Assembly: GCA_035551835.1 (NCBI GenBank)
Contig: DASZMN010000116.1
Span: 1 to 44,325, forward strand
DNA: 44,325 nt
DNA from: Bog-473 sp035551835
Lineage (GTDB): Bacteria; Actinomycetota; Acidimicrobiia; Acidimicrobiales; RAAP-2
Direction of reading: 5' to 3'
In this document: in pieces, positions 1 to 9,393 of the stretch
How the letters are laid out: the number at the start of each line of letters is the position of its first letter
Position numbering within the stretch: position 1 is the stretch's first letter
Made by a program: the position numbers and the translations under genes
The notes under the pieces: model-generated
Told to the model about the DNA's origin: nothing
What the model saw: the letters and a program-made list of their open reading frames with translations, nothing else
Database searches by the model: none

Positions 1-462
1 CGGGTGGCCCGCCGCGGGCGTCGTCGTCGTCGTCACACCACCCGGCGGCAGTTCGGGCGTGGCCGACGGCGTCGCCGGGCTGGCCGAGCCCGGGTCACCC
101 GCGTAGGGCGTGCCGGCTGCGGCGGCGCCCGATGGCGGGAGCACCTCGTACGCCTGCTGGCCGGGGTCGACGAGCTGGTACTGCTGACGGGCGATGCGCC
201 CGATCTCTCCGGCGTCGCTGAGGTTCTTCTTCTCCTGCGCCAGCGCCGCGTCCTGCTTGTGGAGTGCGGCCAGTTGACCCTGGGCGCTCGACAGGTCGGA
301 GCGTTGATTGAGCAGCGAACTGGCTGGGAACCAGGCGAAGAGCACGACCGCGGACACGACCAGTGCGCCGACGAAGATGAGGCGGGACCGACCGGTGCCC
401 GCGGCAACCTGGCCGGCCCGCGCCCGGCGTGCACCGCCGCGTCCCTGGCTAGGCGGCGCCAC
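1..462 (-). CDS. Septum formation initiator FtsB/DivIC-like protein (3' end outside window)
   Basis: Small bitopic cell-division protein of the FtsB/DivIC family, which links FtsL and FtsQ in the divisome. The reading frame is open from a GTG at 462 to the window edge, giving 154 codons without a stop. A basic N-terminus (about 1-28) is followed by one membrane segment (about 30-55, beginning RLIFVGALVV). Next come a heptad-rich coiled coil (QLAALHKQDAALAQEK) and the family-typical IARQQYQLVDPG ... YEVLPP segment. The tail is low-complexity Ala/Pro/Thr with a run of five Thr. A purine-rich GGGAGAGGGG lies just before the GTG, which overlaps the end of eno by 14 nt, so the two are probably translationally coupled. 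The eno-ftsB order is standard in actinobacteria. The start choice is inferred from this overlap and the Shine-Dalgarno sequence. Confidence 0.8.
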   Translation of the reverse strand, partial: MAPPSQGRGGARRARAGQVAAGTGRSRLIFVGALVVSAVVLFAWFPASSLLNQRSDLSSAQGQLAALHKQDAALAQEKKNLSDAGEIGRIARQQYQLVDPGQQAYEVLPPSGAAAAGTPYAGDPGSASPATPSATPELPPGGVTTTTTPAAGHP

Positions 463-1747
463 GCCCGGTCCCCTCTCCCGCCAGCGCGGCCCGGCCCGCG
501 AAGGTGGCCGATTCACCCAGGTCCTCCTCGATCCGCAGCAACTGGTTGTACTTGGCGACGCGGTCCGAGCGGGCGGGTGCGCCCGCCTTGATCTGTCCCG
601 CGTTGGCCGCGACGGCCAGGTCGGCGATGGTCGTGTCCTCCGTCTCCCCGGAACGGTGCGAGATCACGGGACGGTACGACGACCGGTTGGCCAGGGCGAC
701 CGTGTCGAGGGTCTCGGTGAGCGTGCCGATCTGATTGAGCTTGATCAAGATGGCGTTCGCCACGCCCTCACGGATGCCGCGCTCGAGGATCTCGGCATTG
801 GTCACGAAGATGTCGTCGCCGACCAGCTGGATCCGCCCACCCAAAGACTTGGTGTGCGCGGACCAGCCCTCCCAGTCCTCCTCCGCCATGCCGTCCTCGA
901 TCGACACGACCGGATAGCGGTCGACGAGGTCGACCCAATAGTCCACGAGTTCGGCCGGCGACAGCTTCCGCCCCTCTCCCGCCAGGACGTACGCGCCGTC
1001 GTGCCAGAGCTCGCTCGTCGCGGGGTCGAGCGCCAACGCGATCTCCTCGCCGGGCACCCGGCCGGCCAGCTCGATCGCCTCCATCAGCAGCTGCACGGCG
1101 TCCTCGTTCTTCGGGAGGTCGGGGGCGAAACCGCCCTCGTCTCCCACCGCGGTGGACAGGCCCCGGTCGGCCAGGATCGAACGCAAGGTGTGATAGGTCT
1201 CCACGCCCCAGCGGAGCGCCTCACCGAACGAGGCGGCGCCCACCGGCATCAACATGAACTCCTGGAAGTCGATGGAGTTCCTGGCGTGCGCGCCCCCGTT
1301 CAGCACGTTCAGCATCGGGACCGGCAGGGCGTGGGCGTTCGAGCCGCCGATCGACCGGTAGAGCGGGAGCTCGAGATCGTCGGCGACCGCCTTGGCATTG
1401 GCCAGCGACACGGCCAAGAGCGCGTTCGCCCCCAGCCTCCCCTTGTCCGGGGTTCCGTCCAGGTCGATGAGCGCGCGGTCCACGCCTCGCTGGTCCAACG
1501 CGTCGAGTCCGGCCACGGTGGCGGCGATCTCGCCGTTGACGTGCCCGACCGCGTGCAGCACCCCCTTGCCGCCGAAGCGATCCCCGCCGTCGCGCAGCTC
1601 GACGGCCTCGCGGATGCCGGTGGAGGCCCCCGAGGGAGCGATCGCCCGGCCACGCGCACCCGTGTCAAGGAGCACCTCGGCCTCGACGGTCGGGTTGCCG
1701 CGGGAGTCGAGGACCTCGCGCCCGATCACGTGCTCAATGGTGCTCAC
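449..1747 (-). CDS. eno: Enolase (phosphopyruvate hydratase)
   Basis: Interconverts 2-phosphoglycerate and phosphoenolpyruvate in glycolysis; Mg-dependent and cytosolic. At 432 aa it has normal family length. It opens with the canonical EVLDSRGNPTVE and carries the loop GASTGIREAVELRDG. The metal/active-site strand SIEDGMAEEDWEGW, the catalytic-lysine segment LIKLNQIGTLTET and the signature SHRSGETEDTTIADLAV are all present. The GTG start is preceded by a good AGGAG seven bases upstream. The gene lies 48 nt downstream of mazG and overlaps the FtsB-like gene at its 3' end, so it probably belongs to the mfd-SurA-mazG-eno-ftsB run. Nothing is truncated. Confidence 0.98.
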   Translation of the reverse strand: MSTIEHVIGREVLDSRGNPTVEAEVLLDTGARGRAIAPSGASTGIREAVELRDGGDRFGGKGVLHAVGHVNGEIAATVAGLDALDQRGVDRALIDLDGTPDKGRLGANALLAVSLANAKAVADDLELPLYRSIGGSNAHALPVPMLNVLNGGAHARNSIDFQEFMLMPVGAASFGEALRWGVETYHTLRSILADRGLSTAVGDEGGFAPDLPKNEDAVQLLMEAIELAGRVPGEEIALALDPATSELWHDGAYVLAGEGRKLSPAELVDYWVDLVDRYPVVSIEDGMAEEDWEGWSAHTKSLGGRIQLVGDDIFVTNAEILERGIREGVANAILIKLNQIGTLTETLDTVALANRSSYRPVISHRSGETEDTTIADLAVAANAGQIKAGAPARSDRVAKYNQLLRIEEDLGESATFAGRAALAGEGTGRGAA

Positions 1748-1795
1748 GACGTCACTCCTTCGGCATCCGCCCTGGTGGGACGCCGGTGCACCAGA

Positions 1796-3241
1796 CTAGC
1801 GGTTGCCTCCAAGCTCCTTGGGGACGCCCTCGCCGCGCCGGATGTCCGCGCGCAGCACGAGGGCGCGTTCCCGTAGCGCCTGCTCCGCGTCGATTCCCAC
1901 ACGTTGCGCGAGGTTCACCACGGCAAAGAGCAGCTCGCCCACCCGCCGCTCGACGTCGCGTGCGTCGCGAGCCAGCGGGTCGTCGGGGTGCGGCATCGCG
2001 CGCTCGGCCAGTTGCACCAACGCGGCGAGCTCGGACGCCGCGTTGTTCGCCTGCTCGGGGCCGGAGGGCTCCAGCCCGACGGCTCGCGCCTTGCGGGCCA
2101 GCTTGGCCGTGAACACCAGGGCCGGCAGGGCGGCCGGGATGCCGTCGGTGACGCTGACGCGTCCCTTCTCGCTCTTTTTGATCTCCTCCCAGTTCACCTC
2201 GACCTGGAGCGCGTCGTCGGCGTCGGCGTCGGCGAAGACGTGGGGGTGCCGATGGACCAGCTTCTCGTGCACCGTCCGCGCCACCCCGGCCAGGTCGAAA
2301 TGGCCGCCCTCGTCGGCCAAACGAGCGTGGAACACGATCTGGAACAACAGGTCCCCCAGTTCCTCTTCGAGGTGGGCATAGCCGGCGTCGACATCGGGGG
2401 CGGCAGCCAACGCGGAGAGGGCATCGAGCGCTTCGTAGCTCTCCTCGACCAGGTGCGGCATGAGCGAGGCATGGTCCTGCGCGCGGTCCCACGGGCACTC
2501 CTCGCGCAACGTGTCCATCAGGGCGACCAGGCGCGCCACCTGCTCGCCGGCGGCAGTGCCCGCCTCGTAGGGCAACCGGGGCACGTAGAGCGAGGTGAGA
2601 TGGTCGGGTTCGATGGTCCGGTCGAGCTCCCACCAGTCCACCGTCGCCACCACCTCGTCGTCGAGGCCGAGGTGGTGCAGCAGCACGGGTCGAGGCAGGC
2701 TGGCCGGAGCAACCTCGGCGACCGCCAGCTTGACCTCCGAGAGCAGGTGGCGCGACCAGCATTGGGCGACCAGGAACGGCCCGCGCTCGGAGGCTGCGGT
2801 CGCGGCGAACTCCGTCGCGTCGATCAGCCGGACACCCGCTGCCAGGGGATCGATGCCGAGCGCGGCCCACGCCACGTCAAGAAAGGAGAGGGCGGGCACG
2901 ATCGACACCTCCACCCTCGTGTCGGCGCGCAACGCCGCGACCGTGCGCTCGGCGACCAGGGGGGAGCCCGGCACGGCGTAGACGACCGGTTCGGGCAGCG
3001 CCGCCTCGGCCTCGGACACCAGCCGCTCGGCGATGGCGAGGTAGACCTCGTCGAACGTGCCCGCCGTTTCGTAGAGGTCGTCGCAGCTCCGAGCCCCTTC
3101 GAACAGCAAGGCCGACGGGTGCCGGGTCGTGCGCAACCATACGCGGCGCGAGGTGCGCAGGAGCTCCGCGGTGCCCACTCCGATGAGGTCGCCGCCGGCG
3201 GGCCCAAGGCCCACCACGACGACGTGGGGGCGCTCCGCCAC
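1796..3241 (-). CDS. mazG: MazG family nucleoside triphosphate pyrophosphohydrolase with N-terminal tetrapyrrole-methylase-like domain
   Basis: Predicted all-alpha NTP pyrophosphohydrolase that cleaves (non-canonical) NTPs to NMP and PPi. Residues ~1-225 resemble the tetrapyrrole (YabN-like) methylase fold, with VVVVGLGPAGGDLIGVG and VYAVPGSPLVAERT. The MazG domain begins near residue 240 with LREECPWDRAQDHASL and carries the acidic metal motifs EESYEAL and EEELGDLLFQ. A second helical region follows (AKLARKARAVG). The GTG at 3241 is chosen because it lies 2 nt after the stop of the upstream SurA-like gene and directly precedes the conserved beta strand; a longer frame upstream would lie inside that gene. 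The long YabN-MazG form is common in Gram-positives. The role of the N-terminal half is unknown. Confidence 0.92.
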   Translation of the reverse strand: MAERPHVVVVGLGPAGGDLIGVGTAELLRTSRRVWLRTTRHPSALLFEGARSCDDLYETAGTFDEVYLAIAERLVSEAEAALPEPVVYAVPGSPLVAERTVAALRADTRVEVSIVPALSFLDVAWAALGIDPLAAGVRLIDATEFAATAASERGPFLVAQCWSRHLLSEVKLAVAEVAPASLPRPVLLHHLGLDDEVVATVDWWELDRTIEPDHLTSLYVPRLPYEAGTAAGEQVARLVALMDTLREECPWDRAQDHASLMPHLVEESYEALDALSALAAAPDVDAGYAHLEEELGDLLFQIVFHARLADEGGHFDLAGVARTVHEKLVHRHPHVFADADADDALQVEVNWEEIKKSEKGRVSVTDGIPAALPALVFTAKLARKARAVGLEPSGPEQANNAASELAALVQLAERAMPHPDDPLARDARDVERRVGELLFAVVNLAQRVGIDAEQALRERALVLRADIRRGEGVPKELGGNR

Positions 3242-3243
3242 GC

Positions 3244-4392
3244 TCAGCCGCTGAAGGGGCTCTTCGAGACCGGGGGCGTCGCCTCGTTGGCCGGCGCGTT
3301 GAGGACATCGGACGTCGCCGGGGCGAACGGCGTGGAGACGGACGCGGTCGTCGGGACCCAGGTGCCGTAGCGCGGGTCGACGTGCACCGAGGCCCGGCGC
3401 TGCGCGGTGGTGATCGCGGCCTGGGTCGCCCGAGCGCCCACCTCCTGGACGGCCTGGGACACGACGGGCTTGGCCGTGGCGTAGGGCGTCGGTGTCCGCT
3501 TGGACAGCTCGAGCACGATGTAGCTCCCGTTCACGCTGATCGGTGGCGATGCCTTGCCGACGGCGACGCCCTGCAGCGACGAGAGCTTCGCGCCAAGCTC
3601 GCCGGCCACGGCGACCAGCTCGGTGCACGGGATCGTCCCGCTCTGGGTGGCCGAGCTGGCCACCTGGGCGAAGGGCGACCCGAAGTCGATGGCCGCCTGC
3701 GCCTGCTTGGCCGCCGCCTCACCGGAGAACTCCGCGGCGTTGAAGCAGACGGTGTCGAACTGCGAGCGATGCTGCTCGTAGTAGCTCTGGAGCTGGCCTT
3801 GGCTCGAGCCGACCCCGGCCAGGTCCTCCTGGAGGGCGCTCGCGGTCGCGACGAACTGCACCTGCGCGTCGACGAACGACTCGGGCAGCGAGGCCAACAC
3901 CACCTGGCCGGTCAGTGGGCCCGGTGTGCCGCAGGTGAACCGCCGGTTCTGACCCTGTGCCGTCTGGGAGACCTGGGTCATCACGCTGTCGATCTGGCTG
4001 ATCAGGCTCGCCCGCGCCTCGCTCAGCTGTTCCGGCGTCACGGTGACGTTGCGAGTGGCCGCGAGCCCGAGTACCAGTTCGTGCCCGATTTCGGTGTCCA
4101 GGTAGGTGGCGACGAACGCGTTGTTGGCGGTCGGGTTGTCCCCGACGTTTTGACCTTGGCCCGCACCGGTGATCGGGGGCAGCTCCTCGTTCCCGTTGGA
4201 CGACAGGTAGTCCTCCGAGGTCAGGTAGCACTGGTAGTCGGGGCTCCCGGCGATGGCCGAGATGTCAGAGTTCAGCGTCGCCTGGCTGATCGTGCTGCCG
4301 TTGACGACGGCCGCGTTCGTGGGCACCGCCAGCGACGCCGCGGCGACGCCGCCGCCGCCGACAAGGATGAGGAGGACGAGGAGCCACTTCAC
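3244..4392 (-). CDS. Exported SurA/PrsA-like peptidyl-prolyl isomerase-type chaperone
   Basis: Probable extracytoplasmic folding factor. Residues 1-22 form a signal peptide or membrane anchor (KWLLVLLILVGGGGVAAASL) with no lipobox Cys. The mature N-terminus, NAAVVNGSTISQATLNSDI, is typical of SurA_N domains. A helical region with VTPEQLSEARASLISQ follows, then a degenerate parvulin-like domain (~205-310) with SPFAQVASSATQSG and SYIVLELSKRTPTP. The tail is Thr/Ser/Pro-rich. The start is GTG. The gene sits between mfd and mazG, as in many actinobacteria, with gaps of only 12 and 2 nt. Four Cys residues (YQCYL, FTCGTP, DTVCFN, IPCTEL) could form disulfides outside the cell. Catalytic isomerase activity is uncertain; a chaperone-only role is possible. 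Confidence 0.75.
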   Translation of the reverse strand: MKWLLVLLILVGGGGVAAASLAVPTNAAVVNGSTISQATLNSDISAIAGSPDYQCYLTSEDYLSSNGNEELPPITGAGQGQNVGDNPTANNAFVATYLDTEIGHELVLGLAATRNVTVTPEQLSEARASLISQIDSVMTQVSQTAQGQNRRFTCGTPGPLTGQVVLASLPESFVDAQVQFVATASALQEDLAGVGSSQGQLQSYYEQHRSQFDTVCFNAAEFSGEAAAKQAQAAIDFGSPFAQVASSATQSGTIPCTELVAVAGELGAKLSSLQGVAVGKASPPISVNGSYIVLELSKRTPTPYATAKPVVSQAVQEVGARATQAAITTAQRRASVHVDPRYGTWVPTTASVSTPFAPATSDVLNAPANEATPPVSKSPFSG

Positions 4393-4404
4393 GCGCCGCG
4401 CATG

Positions 4405-7400
4405 CTACAAGGTGCCCCCGTCGGGGTTGGAATCGCCCGGCGCGAGCGGCACGAGCTCTTCGATCACCCGCCGCACGCTCTCGGCCGCCGGCGCACCGTC
4501 GGCGATGGGCATCAGCAGTTGGGCGAGGTCGTCGCGGTACGTGGCGCCCGGCACGAGGCGACGCAGCCGGACCTGCGCACTGGCCGGCAAGGTGATCGGC
4601 GCCAGGCGCACCACCGGGCGACGGGTGCCTCCCGGCCGGACCGAGCTCATCGCCACCTCGCCGATGCCACGTGCGAGTGCCGCCGCCCGCAGGCGGCTCA
4701 TGGCGAGCAGTCCCTCGGCCGCCGGAGGTAGCGGACCGTAGCGGTCGAGCCACTCGGCGCCGATGTCCTCGACGTCGCCGAGGGAGGCGGCTGCGGCCAG
4801 CCGGCGGTACGCCTCCAGACGGGCGTCCTCGGCCTCGACGTAGTCCTTGGGTAGATGCGCGTCCCCAGGGACGTCGATCGAGACCGACGGCGGCTCGGGC
4901 CGCGCCTCCCCCCGCGCCTCGGCCACGGCCTCGGCCACCAGCTGCACATAGAGGTCGTAGCCCACCGCGGCGATGTGCCCCGACTGGTCCGAGCCCAACA
5001 AATTGCCTGCGCCGCGGATCTCGAGGTCGCGCATGGCGATCTTGAACCCCGAACCGAGTTCCGTGTGCTCCCCGATCGTCCGCAGCCTCTCGTAGGCCTG
5101 CTCGGAGAGCACGCGGTCGGCCGGATGGAAAAGGTAGGCGTAGGCCCGCTGGCCACCCCGACCGACCCGGCCCCGGATCTGGTGGAGCTGCCCAAGGCCC
5201 AGCAAGTCGGCGCGGTCGACGATCAGCGTGTTGACCGAGGGCATGTCGATGCCGGACTCGATGATCGTCGTGCAGACCAGGACGTCGTAGCGTTGCTCCC
5301 AGAAGTCGAGCACCACCGTCTCGAGGCTCCCCTCATCCATCTGCCCGTGGGCCACCGCAACCCGCGCCTCGGGCACCAGGTCGCGCAGCTCGCGAGCCAC
5401 GCGGTCGATGTCGGACACCCTGTTGTGCACGTAGAAGACCTGGCCCTCGCGCAGGAGCTCGCGCCGCAGCGCCTCACTGATCGCGGCGGTGTCGTGCTCG
5501 CCCACGTACGTGAGGATCGGACGGCGGTCGGCCGGCGGCGTGTTGACCATCGACAGGTCCCGGATGCCGGTGAGTGCCATTTCGAGGGTGCGCGGGATCG
5601 GGCTGGCGGTCAACGTCAGCACGTCCACGCCCTCAGCCATTCGCTTCACGGCCTCTTTGTGCGTGACTCCGAAACGCTGCTCCTCGTCCACCACCAGCAC
5701 GCCCAGCTGTTTGAACCGCACGTCCTGGGCCAGCAGGCGATGTGTGCCGACGACGACGTCGACGGTACCCGCGGCCAGCTCCCGCACGACCTCGCGCTGC
5801 TGGGCTGGAGACAGGAATCGGCTGAGCAACTCGACCCGCACCGGGTATGGCGCGTAGCGATCGGCGAAGGTCTGTGCGTGCTGGCTCGCCAGCAACGTCG
5901 TCGGGACGAGCACGGCCGCCTGGGCGCCGTCCTGCACGGCCTTGAAGACCGCCCGCACGGCGACCTCGGTCTTGCCGAACCCGACGTCACCGCAGACCAA
6001 CCGATCCATCGGTTGCGGCTCCTCCATGTCCGCCTTGACGTCCGCGATGGCCTTCAGCTGATCCTCGGTCTCCACGTAGCCGAACGACGACTCCATCTCT
6101 GTCTGCCACGGTGTGTCCTGGCCGAAGGCGTGGCCCTCGACCGCCAGGCGCCGCCGGTAGAGCTCGACCAATTCGGCCGCCACCTCCCCGGCGGCCGCGC
6201 GCGCCTTCGCGCGCGTGCGCTGCCAGTCCGCGCCTCCCATCTTCGAGAGCGTCGGCGACTCTCCCCCCGAATACGGCGTGATGGCCTCGATCTGCTCGAC
6301 CGGGAGGTAGAGGCGATCCGAGCCTCGGTACTGCAGGATCAGGTAATCACGTGTCGTGCCACCCATGGCCCGGGTGGTCACCCCCCCGAAGCGGGCGACG
6401 CCGTGCTGGCGGTGCACGACGAAGCTGCCGGCCTCGAGGTCGTCGAAGAAGCCGTCCGCGGCTCGCGCCCGCGGTCGGGCGCGCCGGTGGGGCATCCGGC
6501 GGCCGGTGACGTCTGTCTCGGAGAGCAACGCCACCTTCGCATCCGGGAGGACGAATCCGCTCGTGACGGGTGCCGCGACGACGACGGCACCCGGCGCCGC
6601 GCTGGCGACGTCGAGCATCGGCGCGTGCACGCCGTGGGTGGCCAGCGTGGCCGCGAGGCGCGCCGCCCCCGGGACGGTAGCGGCGCACAGCGTCACCGAG
6701 TACCCCTCGCCCACGAGCCGGGACACCCCGCCGGCGAGCCGCTCCGGGTCACCCGCCACCGGGTCGAAGCGCCCGACCCGCAGCGCCGCGGTCGACGGTC
6801 CCTCGGGCACCGGCGGGAGCGACACGACGCCGGCGTCACAGTCTCGGAGAAGTCGCTCGAACGGCACGTGAAGGCGGGGGAACGGGTCCTCGTCACCTTC
6901 CTTGGCGCCCCAGGTGGCCGCAAGCGTCTCGGCCAGGGCGGCCTCCTCGTCGAGCAGCTGCACCGCCCGGTCCCGGATGCGTCGTGGTTCGACGAGCACC
7001 ACCTGCGCCCCCGGAGCCAGGAGGTCCGGCAGCACCCGCGCCTCGCCGTCGAGGAAGGGCAGCCACGACTCCATGCCGTCGAATTGGTCCCCGCGCTCGA
7101 GGCGCTCCCAGGTGGAGGTGCCCCACGGGCGCCGCGCCATGAGCGCACCGGCCGCGGCGCGCATGGCATCCGTGGCGGCCAGTTCGCGGCACCCGAAGAG
7201 GGTGACGCTTCCGATGTCGCGTGAGGAGCGCTGATCGCTCACCGCGAAGGTGGTCAGCCGGTCGACCTCGTCGCCCCAGAGGTCAATGCGGACGGGCGCG
7301 TCGGCGGTGGACGGGAAGATGTCGACGATGCCGCCGCGCACGGCGAACTCGCCGCGGTGCTCGACTTGGTGCTCGCGCCGGTAGCCCCGGGACACCAGCT

Positions 7401-7959
7401 CGCGGAGCAGGACCTCCGACTCGATCTGTTGGCCGCGCGCGAGCACGACCGGCGCCGCGGCCTCCAGGGGGGCGAGACGCTGGAGGAGCGCCCGCACCGG
7501 GCTCACGATGACCCGGGGCGAGGGCGACCCGGCGTCCTCGGCCCCCCGGGTCAACGCGTGGAGCACGGCCAGCCGGCGACCCATGGTCTCGATCTCGGGA
7601 CTGACCCGCTCGAAGGGCAGGGTCTCCCAGGCCGGTAGGAGGGACACCGCCTCGACGAGCGCGCCAAATCCGTCGGCGTCCCTGGCCGCCGGGCCGATGT
7701 CGGGCTCGAGCAGACACCCCAGGTCGTCGGCGAGTCGCTGGGCGTCGAGCCCGGTGGGCGTGACCACGAGCAGCGGTGTCCGTTGGGTGAAGGCCGCCAG
7801 CGCGGCGGCCACGACCCCCTGCGCCGCCTCGGGCACGGCGACGGTCGCGTCGGCTGCGCCCAGCAGGGCGCCCAGCACCGGGTCGGCCCGCAACAGGCGC
7901 GGGATGCCGGCCAGGCTCCCGGCGACCGGGGACGCTGCGAGCGGAGGTGCGGTCGACAT
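4405..7959 (-). CDS. mfd: Transcription-repair coupling factor Mfd
   Basis: ATP-dependent translocase that removes stalled RNA polymerase and recruits UvrA to the lesion. The 1184-aa product has the full family layout. A UvrB-like N-terminal module includes LPAWETLPFERVSPE. A CarD-like RNA-polymerase-interaction domain lies near residues 505-570 (FVVHRQHGVARFGGV). Superfamily 2 helicase lobes follow, with Walker A GDVGFGKTEVAVRA near 655, DEEQRFGVTHKE near 755, LTLTASPIPRTLEMAL, and the motif VI region HQIRGRVGRGGQRAYAYL. A TRCF C-terminal domain completes the protein. The start is ATG at 7959, 3 nt beyond the stop of pth, and the 3' end lies 12 nt from the SurA-like gene. No damage is seen. 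Confidence 0.98.
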   Translation of the reverse strand: MSTAPPLAASPVAGSLAGIPRLLRADPVLGALLGAADATVAVPEAAQGVVAAALAAFTQRTPLLVVTPTGLDAQRLADDLGCLLEPDIGPAARDADGFGALVEAVSLLPAWETLPFERVSPEIETMGRRLAVLHALTRGAEDAGSPSPRVIVSPVRALLQRLAPLEAAAPVVLARGQQIESEVLLRELVSRGYRREHQVEHRGEFAVRGGIVDIFPSTADAPVRIDLWGDEVDRLTTFAVSDQRSSRDIGSVTLFGCRELAATDAMRAAAGALMARRPWGTSTWERLERGDQFDGMESWLPFLDGEARVLPDLLAPGAQVVLVEPRRIRDRAVQLLDEEAALAETLAATWGAKEGDEDPFPRLHVPFERLLRDCDAGVVSLPPVPEGPSTAALRVGRFDPVAGDPERLAGGVSRLVGEGYSVTLCAATVPGAARLAATLATHGVHAPMLDVASAAPGAVVVAAPVTSGFVLPDAKVALLSETDVTGRRMPHRRARPRARAADGFFDDLEAGSFVVHRQHGVARFGGVTTRAMGGTTRDYLILQYRGSDRLYLPVEQIEAITPYSGGESPTLSKMGGADWQRTRAKARAAAGEVAAELVELYRRRLAVEGHAFGQDTPWQTEMESSFGYVETEDQLKAIADVKADMEEPQPMDRLVCGDVGFGKTEVAVRAVFKAVQDGAQAAVLVPTTLLASQHAQTFADRYAPYPVRVELLSRFLSPAQQREVVRELAAGTVDVVVGTHRLLAQDVRFKQLGVLVVDEEQRFGVTHKEAVKRMAEGVDVLTLTASPIPRTLEMALTGIRDLSMVNTPPADRRPILTYVGEHDTAAISEALRRELLREGQVFYVHNRVSDIDRVARELRDLVPEARVAVAHGQMDEGSLETVVLDFWEQRYDVLVCTTIIESGIDMPSVNTLIVDRADLLGLGQLHQIRGRVGRGGQRAYAYLFHPADRVLSEQAYERLRTIGEHTELGSGFKIAMRDLEIRGAGNLLGSDQSGHIAAVGYDLYVQLVAEAVAEARGEARPEPPSVSIDVPGDAHLPKDYVEAEDARLEAYRRLAAAASLGDVEDIGAEWLDRYGPLPPAAEGLLAMSRLRAAALARGIGEVAMSSVRPGGTRRPVVRLAPITLPASAQVRLRRLVPGATYRDDLAQLLMPIADGAPAAESVRRVIEELVPLAPGDSNPDGGTL

Positions 7960-7962
7960 CGC

Positions 7963-8583
7963 TTACTCCGATTGCGAATGCAGCCACTGCATGGCCGCAT
8001 CGAGGCCGTCCGTGACGATCCGTTCGATGGCGTCGGCGGCCGTCTGCACCGCCGTGTCGAGGAGCTCGCGGACCGACCGCGGCGGGCGGCGGAGCACGTG
8101 CGATGCTCCCTGGGCCGCGCTCGGGGGTTTGCCCACCCCGATGCGCACCCGGACGAAGTCCTGTGAGTGCACATGCGAGGAGATGGAGCGCAAGCCGTTG
8201 TGCCCGGCCAGGCCGCCCCCCGACTTGAGGCGCACCGTCCCGGGAGGCAGGTCCAGCTCGTCGTGCACGACGACGATCGCGGCGGGGTCCCCGATGCCGA
8301 ACCGTCGCGCCAGCGCACGGACGGCCACACCCGAGTCGTTCATGTACGTCGTCGGTACGGCCAGGACCACGCGCCGGCCGCCGACGATGGCCATGGCCGC
8401 CCGCGCCTGCACCCCCTTCTCCGCCCGCAGGGACACGCCGTGCCGCTCGGCGAGGAGCTCGACCGCATCGGACCCGGCGTTGTGCAGGCTCCCGGCGTAT
8501 TCGGTTCCGGGGTTGCCCAACCCGACGACCAGCAGGTCAGCCGGGGTGCCCCGGCGCTCGGGCCGGGCAAAGGGGCGACGCAG
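7963..8583 (-). CDS. pth: Peptidyl-tRNA hydrolase, probably started at CTG
   Basis: Releases tRNA from peptidyl-tRNA dropped by ribosomes. Family motifs are the nucleotide-loop VVGLGNPGTEYAG, the catalytic-His segment SLHNAG, and HDELDLPPGTVRLK ... GGGLAGHNGLRSI with the catalytic Asp. No ATG, GTG or TTG exists between the in-frame stop TAG of rplY (8587-8589) and a TTG at 8520. Starting at that TTG would remove the first core strand (LLVVGLG). A CTG at 8583-8581 gives 206 aa, lies 3 nt after the rplY stop and has GAAGAGGG ending seven bases before it. I therefore place the start there, as inference. Cotranscription with rplY upstream and mfd downstream is likely. Confidence 0.88.
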   Translation of the reverse strand: MRRPFARPERRGTPADLLVVGLGNPGTEYAGSLHNAGSDAVELLAERHGVSLRAEKGVQARAAMAIVGGRRVVLAVPTTYMNDSGVAVRALARRFGIGDPAAIVVVHDELDLPPGTVRLKSGGGLAGHNGLRSISSHVHSQDFVRVRIGVGKPPSAAQGASHVLRRPPRSVRELLDTAVQTAADAIERIVTDGLDAAMQWLHSQSE

Positions 8584-8586
8584 GGC

Positions 8587-9261
8587 CTAGCCCTCTTCGG
8601 CCGCGGAATCCGATGCCTGCGCCTCGCCGGCGGTCTCGCCGGCTCCCTCTGCGGCCGCACCCTCCACCGCCTCGCCCTCGGCGGCGACCTCTTCCTCCAC
8701 CACGACACGCGGGGGCTGGCCGATCACGACCGCTGTTTCGGGATCGACGTCGGTGCTCACGCTGGCCGGGAGCGGCAGGTCGGACACGCGGAGCTGACCG
8801 CCGATGGTCAGCTCGGTGATGTCGGCCTCGATCGAGGTCGGGATGTCGCTCGGCAGGGCGTTGATGCTCAGGGTGAACATCTGCTGCTCGACGAGCCCGT
8901 CGCCGTGATGGACCTCGAGGGCTTCGCCCACCAGCACAATCGGCACGTCGGCGCCGATGACCTCGTCGCGCCGCACGATGATGAAGTCGACGTGAGTGAC
9001 GGTCTGCGCGACGGGGTGGCGCTGCATGTCACGTGCGATGGTCAGATAGGTCCCCGAACCGGTGTCGAGCGAGAGCAGCTGGTTGGCGCCGGCCTCGGTG
9101 TTGAGCGCGACACGCAAATCGCGGGCCACCACGGCAACCGGCAGCGGGTCGGTCCCGTGCCCGTAGATGACGCCGGGGATCTTGCCCTCGCGCCGCAAGC
9201 GGCGGACGGCGCGTGAGCCCAGGGGGCGGTCAACCTCGGCGGCGAGTACGACTTCGGCCAT
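8587..9261 (-). CDS. rplY: Large-subunit ribosomal protein L25 (Ctc form)
   Basis: 5S-rRNA-binding ribosomal protein bL25 with the C-terminal CTC (TL5) extension, 224 aa. The N-terminal L25 domain begins MAEVVLAAEVDRPLGSR and carries the signature RREGKIPGVIYGHG. A beta-rich CTC domain (DVPIVLVGEAL ... GGQLRVSDLPLPASV) and a low-complexity acidic Glu/Ala tail follow. The ATG at 9261 has AGGAG seven bases upstream; a longer in-frame extension to 9363 is arginine-rich and unlike the family. Its stop codon lies 3 nt before the proposed pth start, which suggests translational coupling. Confidence 0.95.
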   Translation of the reverse strand: MAEVVLAAEVDRPLGSRAVRRLRREGKIPGVIYGHGTDPLPVAVVARDLRVALNTEAGANQLLSLDTGSGTYLTIARDMQRHPVAQTVTHVDFIIVRRDEVIGADVPIVLVGEALEVHHGDGLVEQQMFTLSINALPSDIPTSIEADITELTIGGQLRVSDLPLPASVSTDVDPETAVVIGQPPRVVVEEEVAAEGEAVEGAAAEGAGETAGEAQASDSAAEEG

Positions 9262-9393
9262 GACGGATCTCCTCGGGTACGGCGAGAGTGGCGGGCGCAG
9301 GTGCGCGTGGGCAGCCCGGCGAACGGCCCACCAGCGTAGTCGCCGAGGGGCCGGCCCGGCCACCAGGGCGGGCGGCCGAGCAGGGCGAATGCC

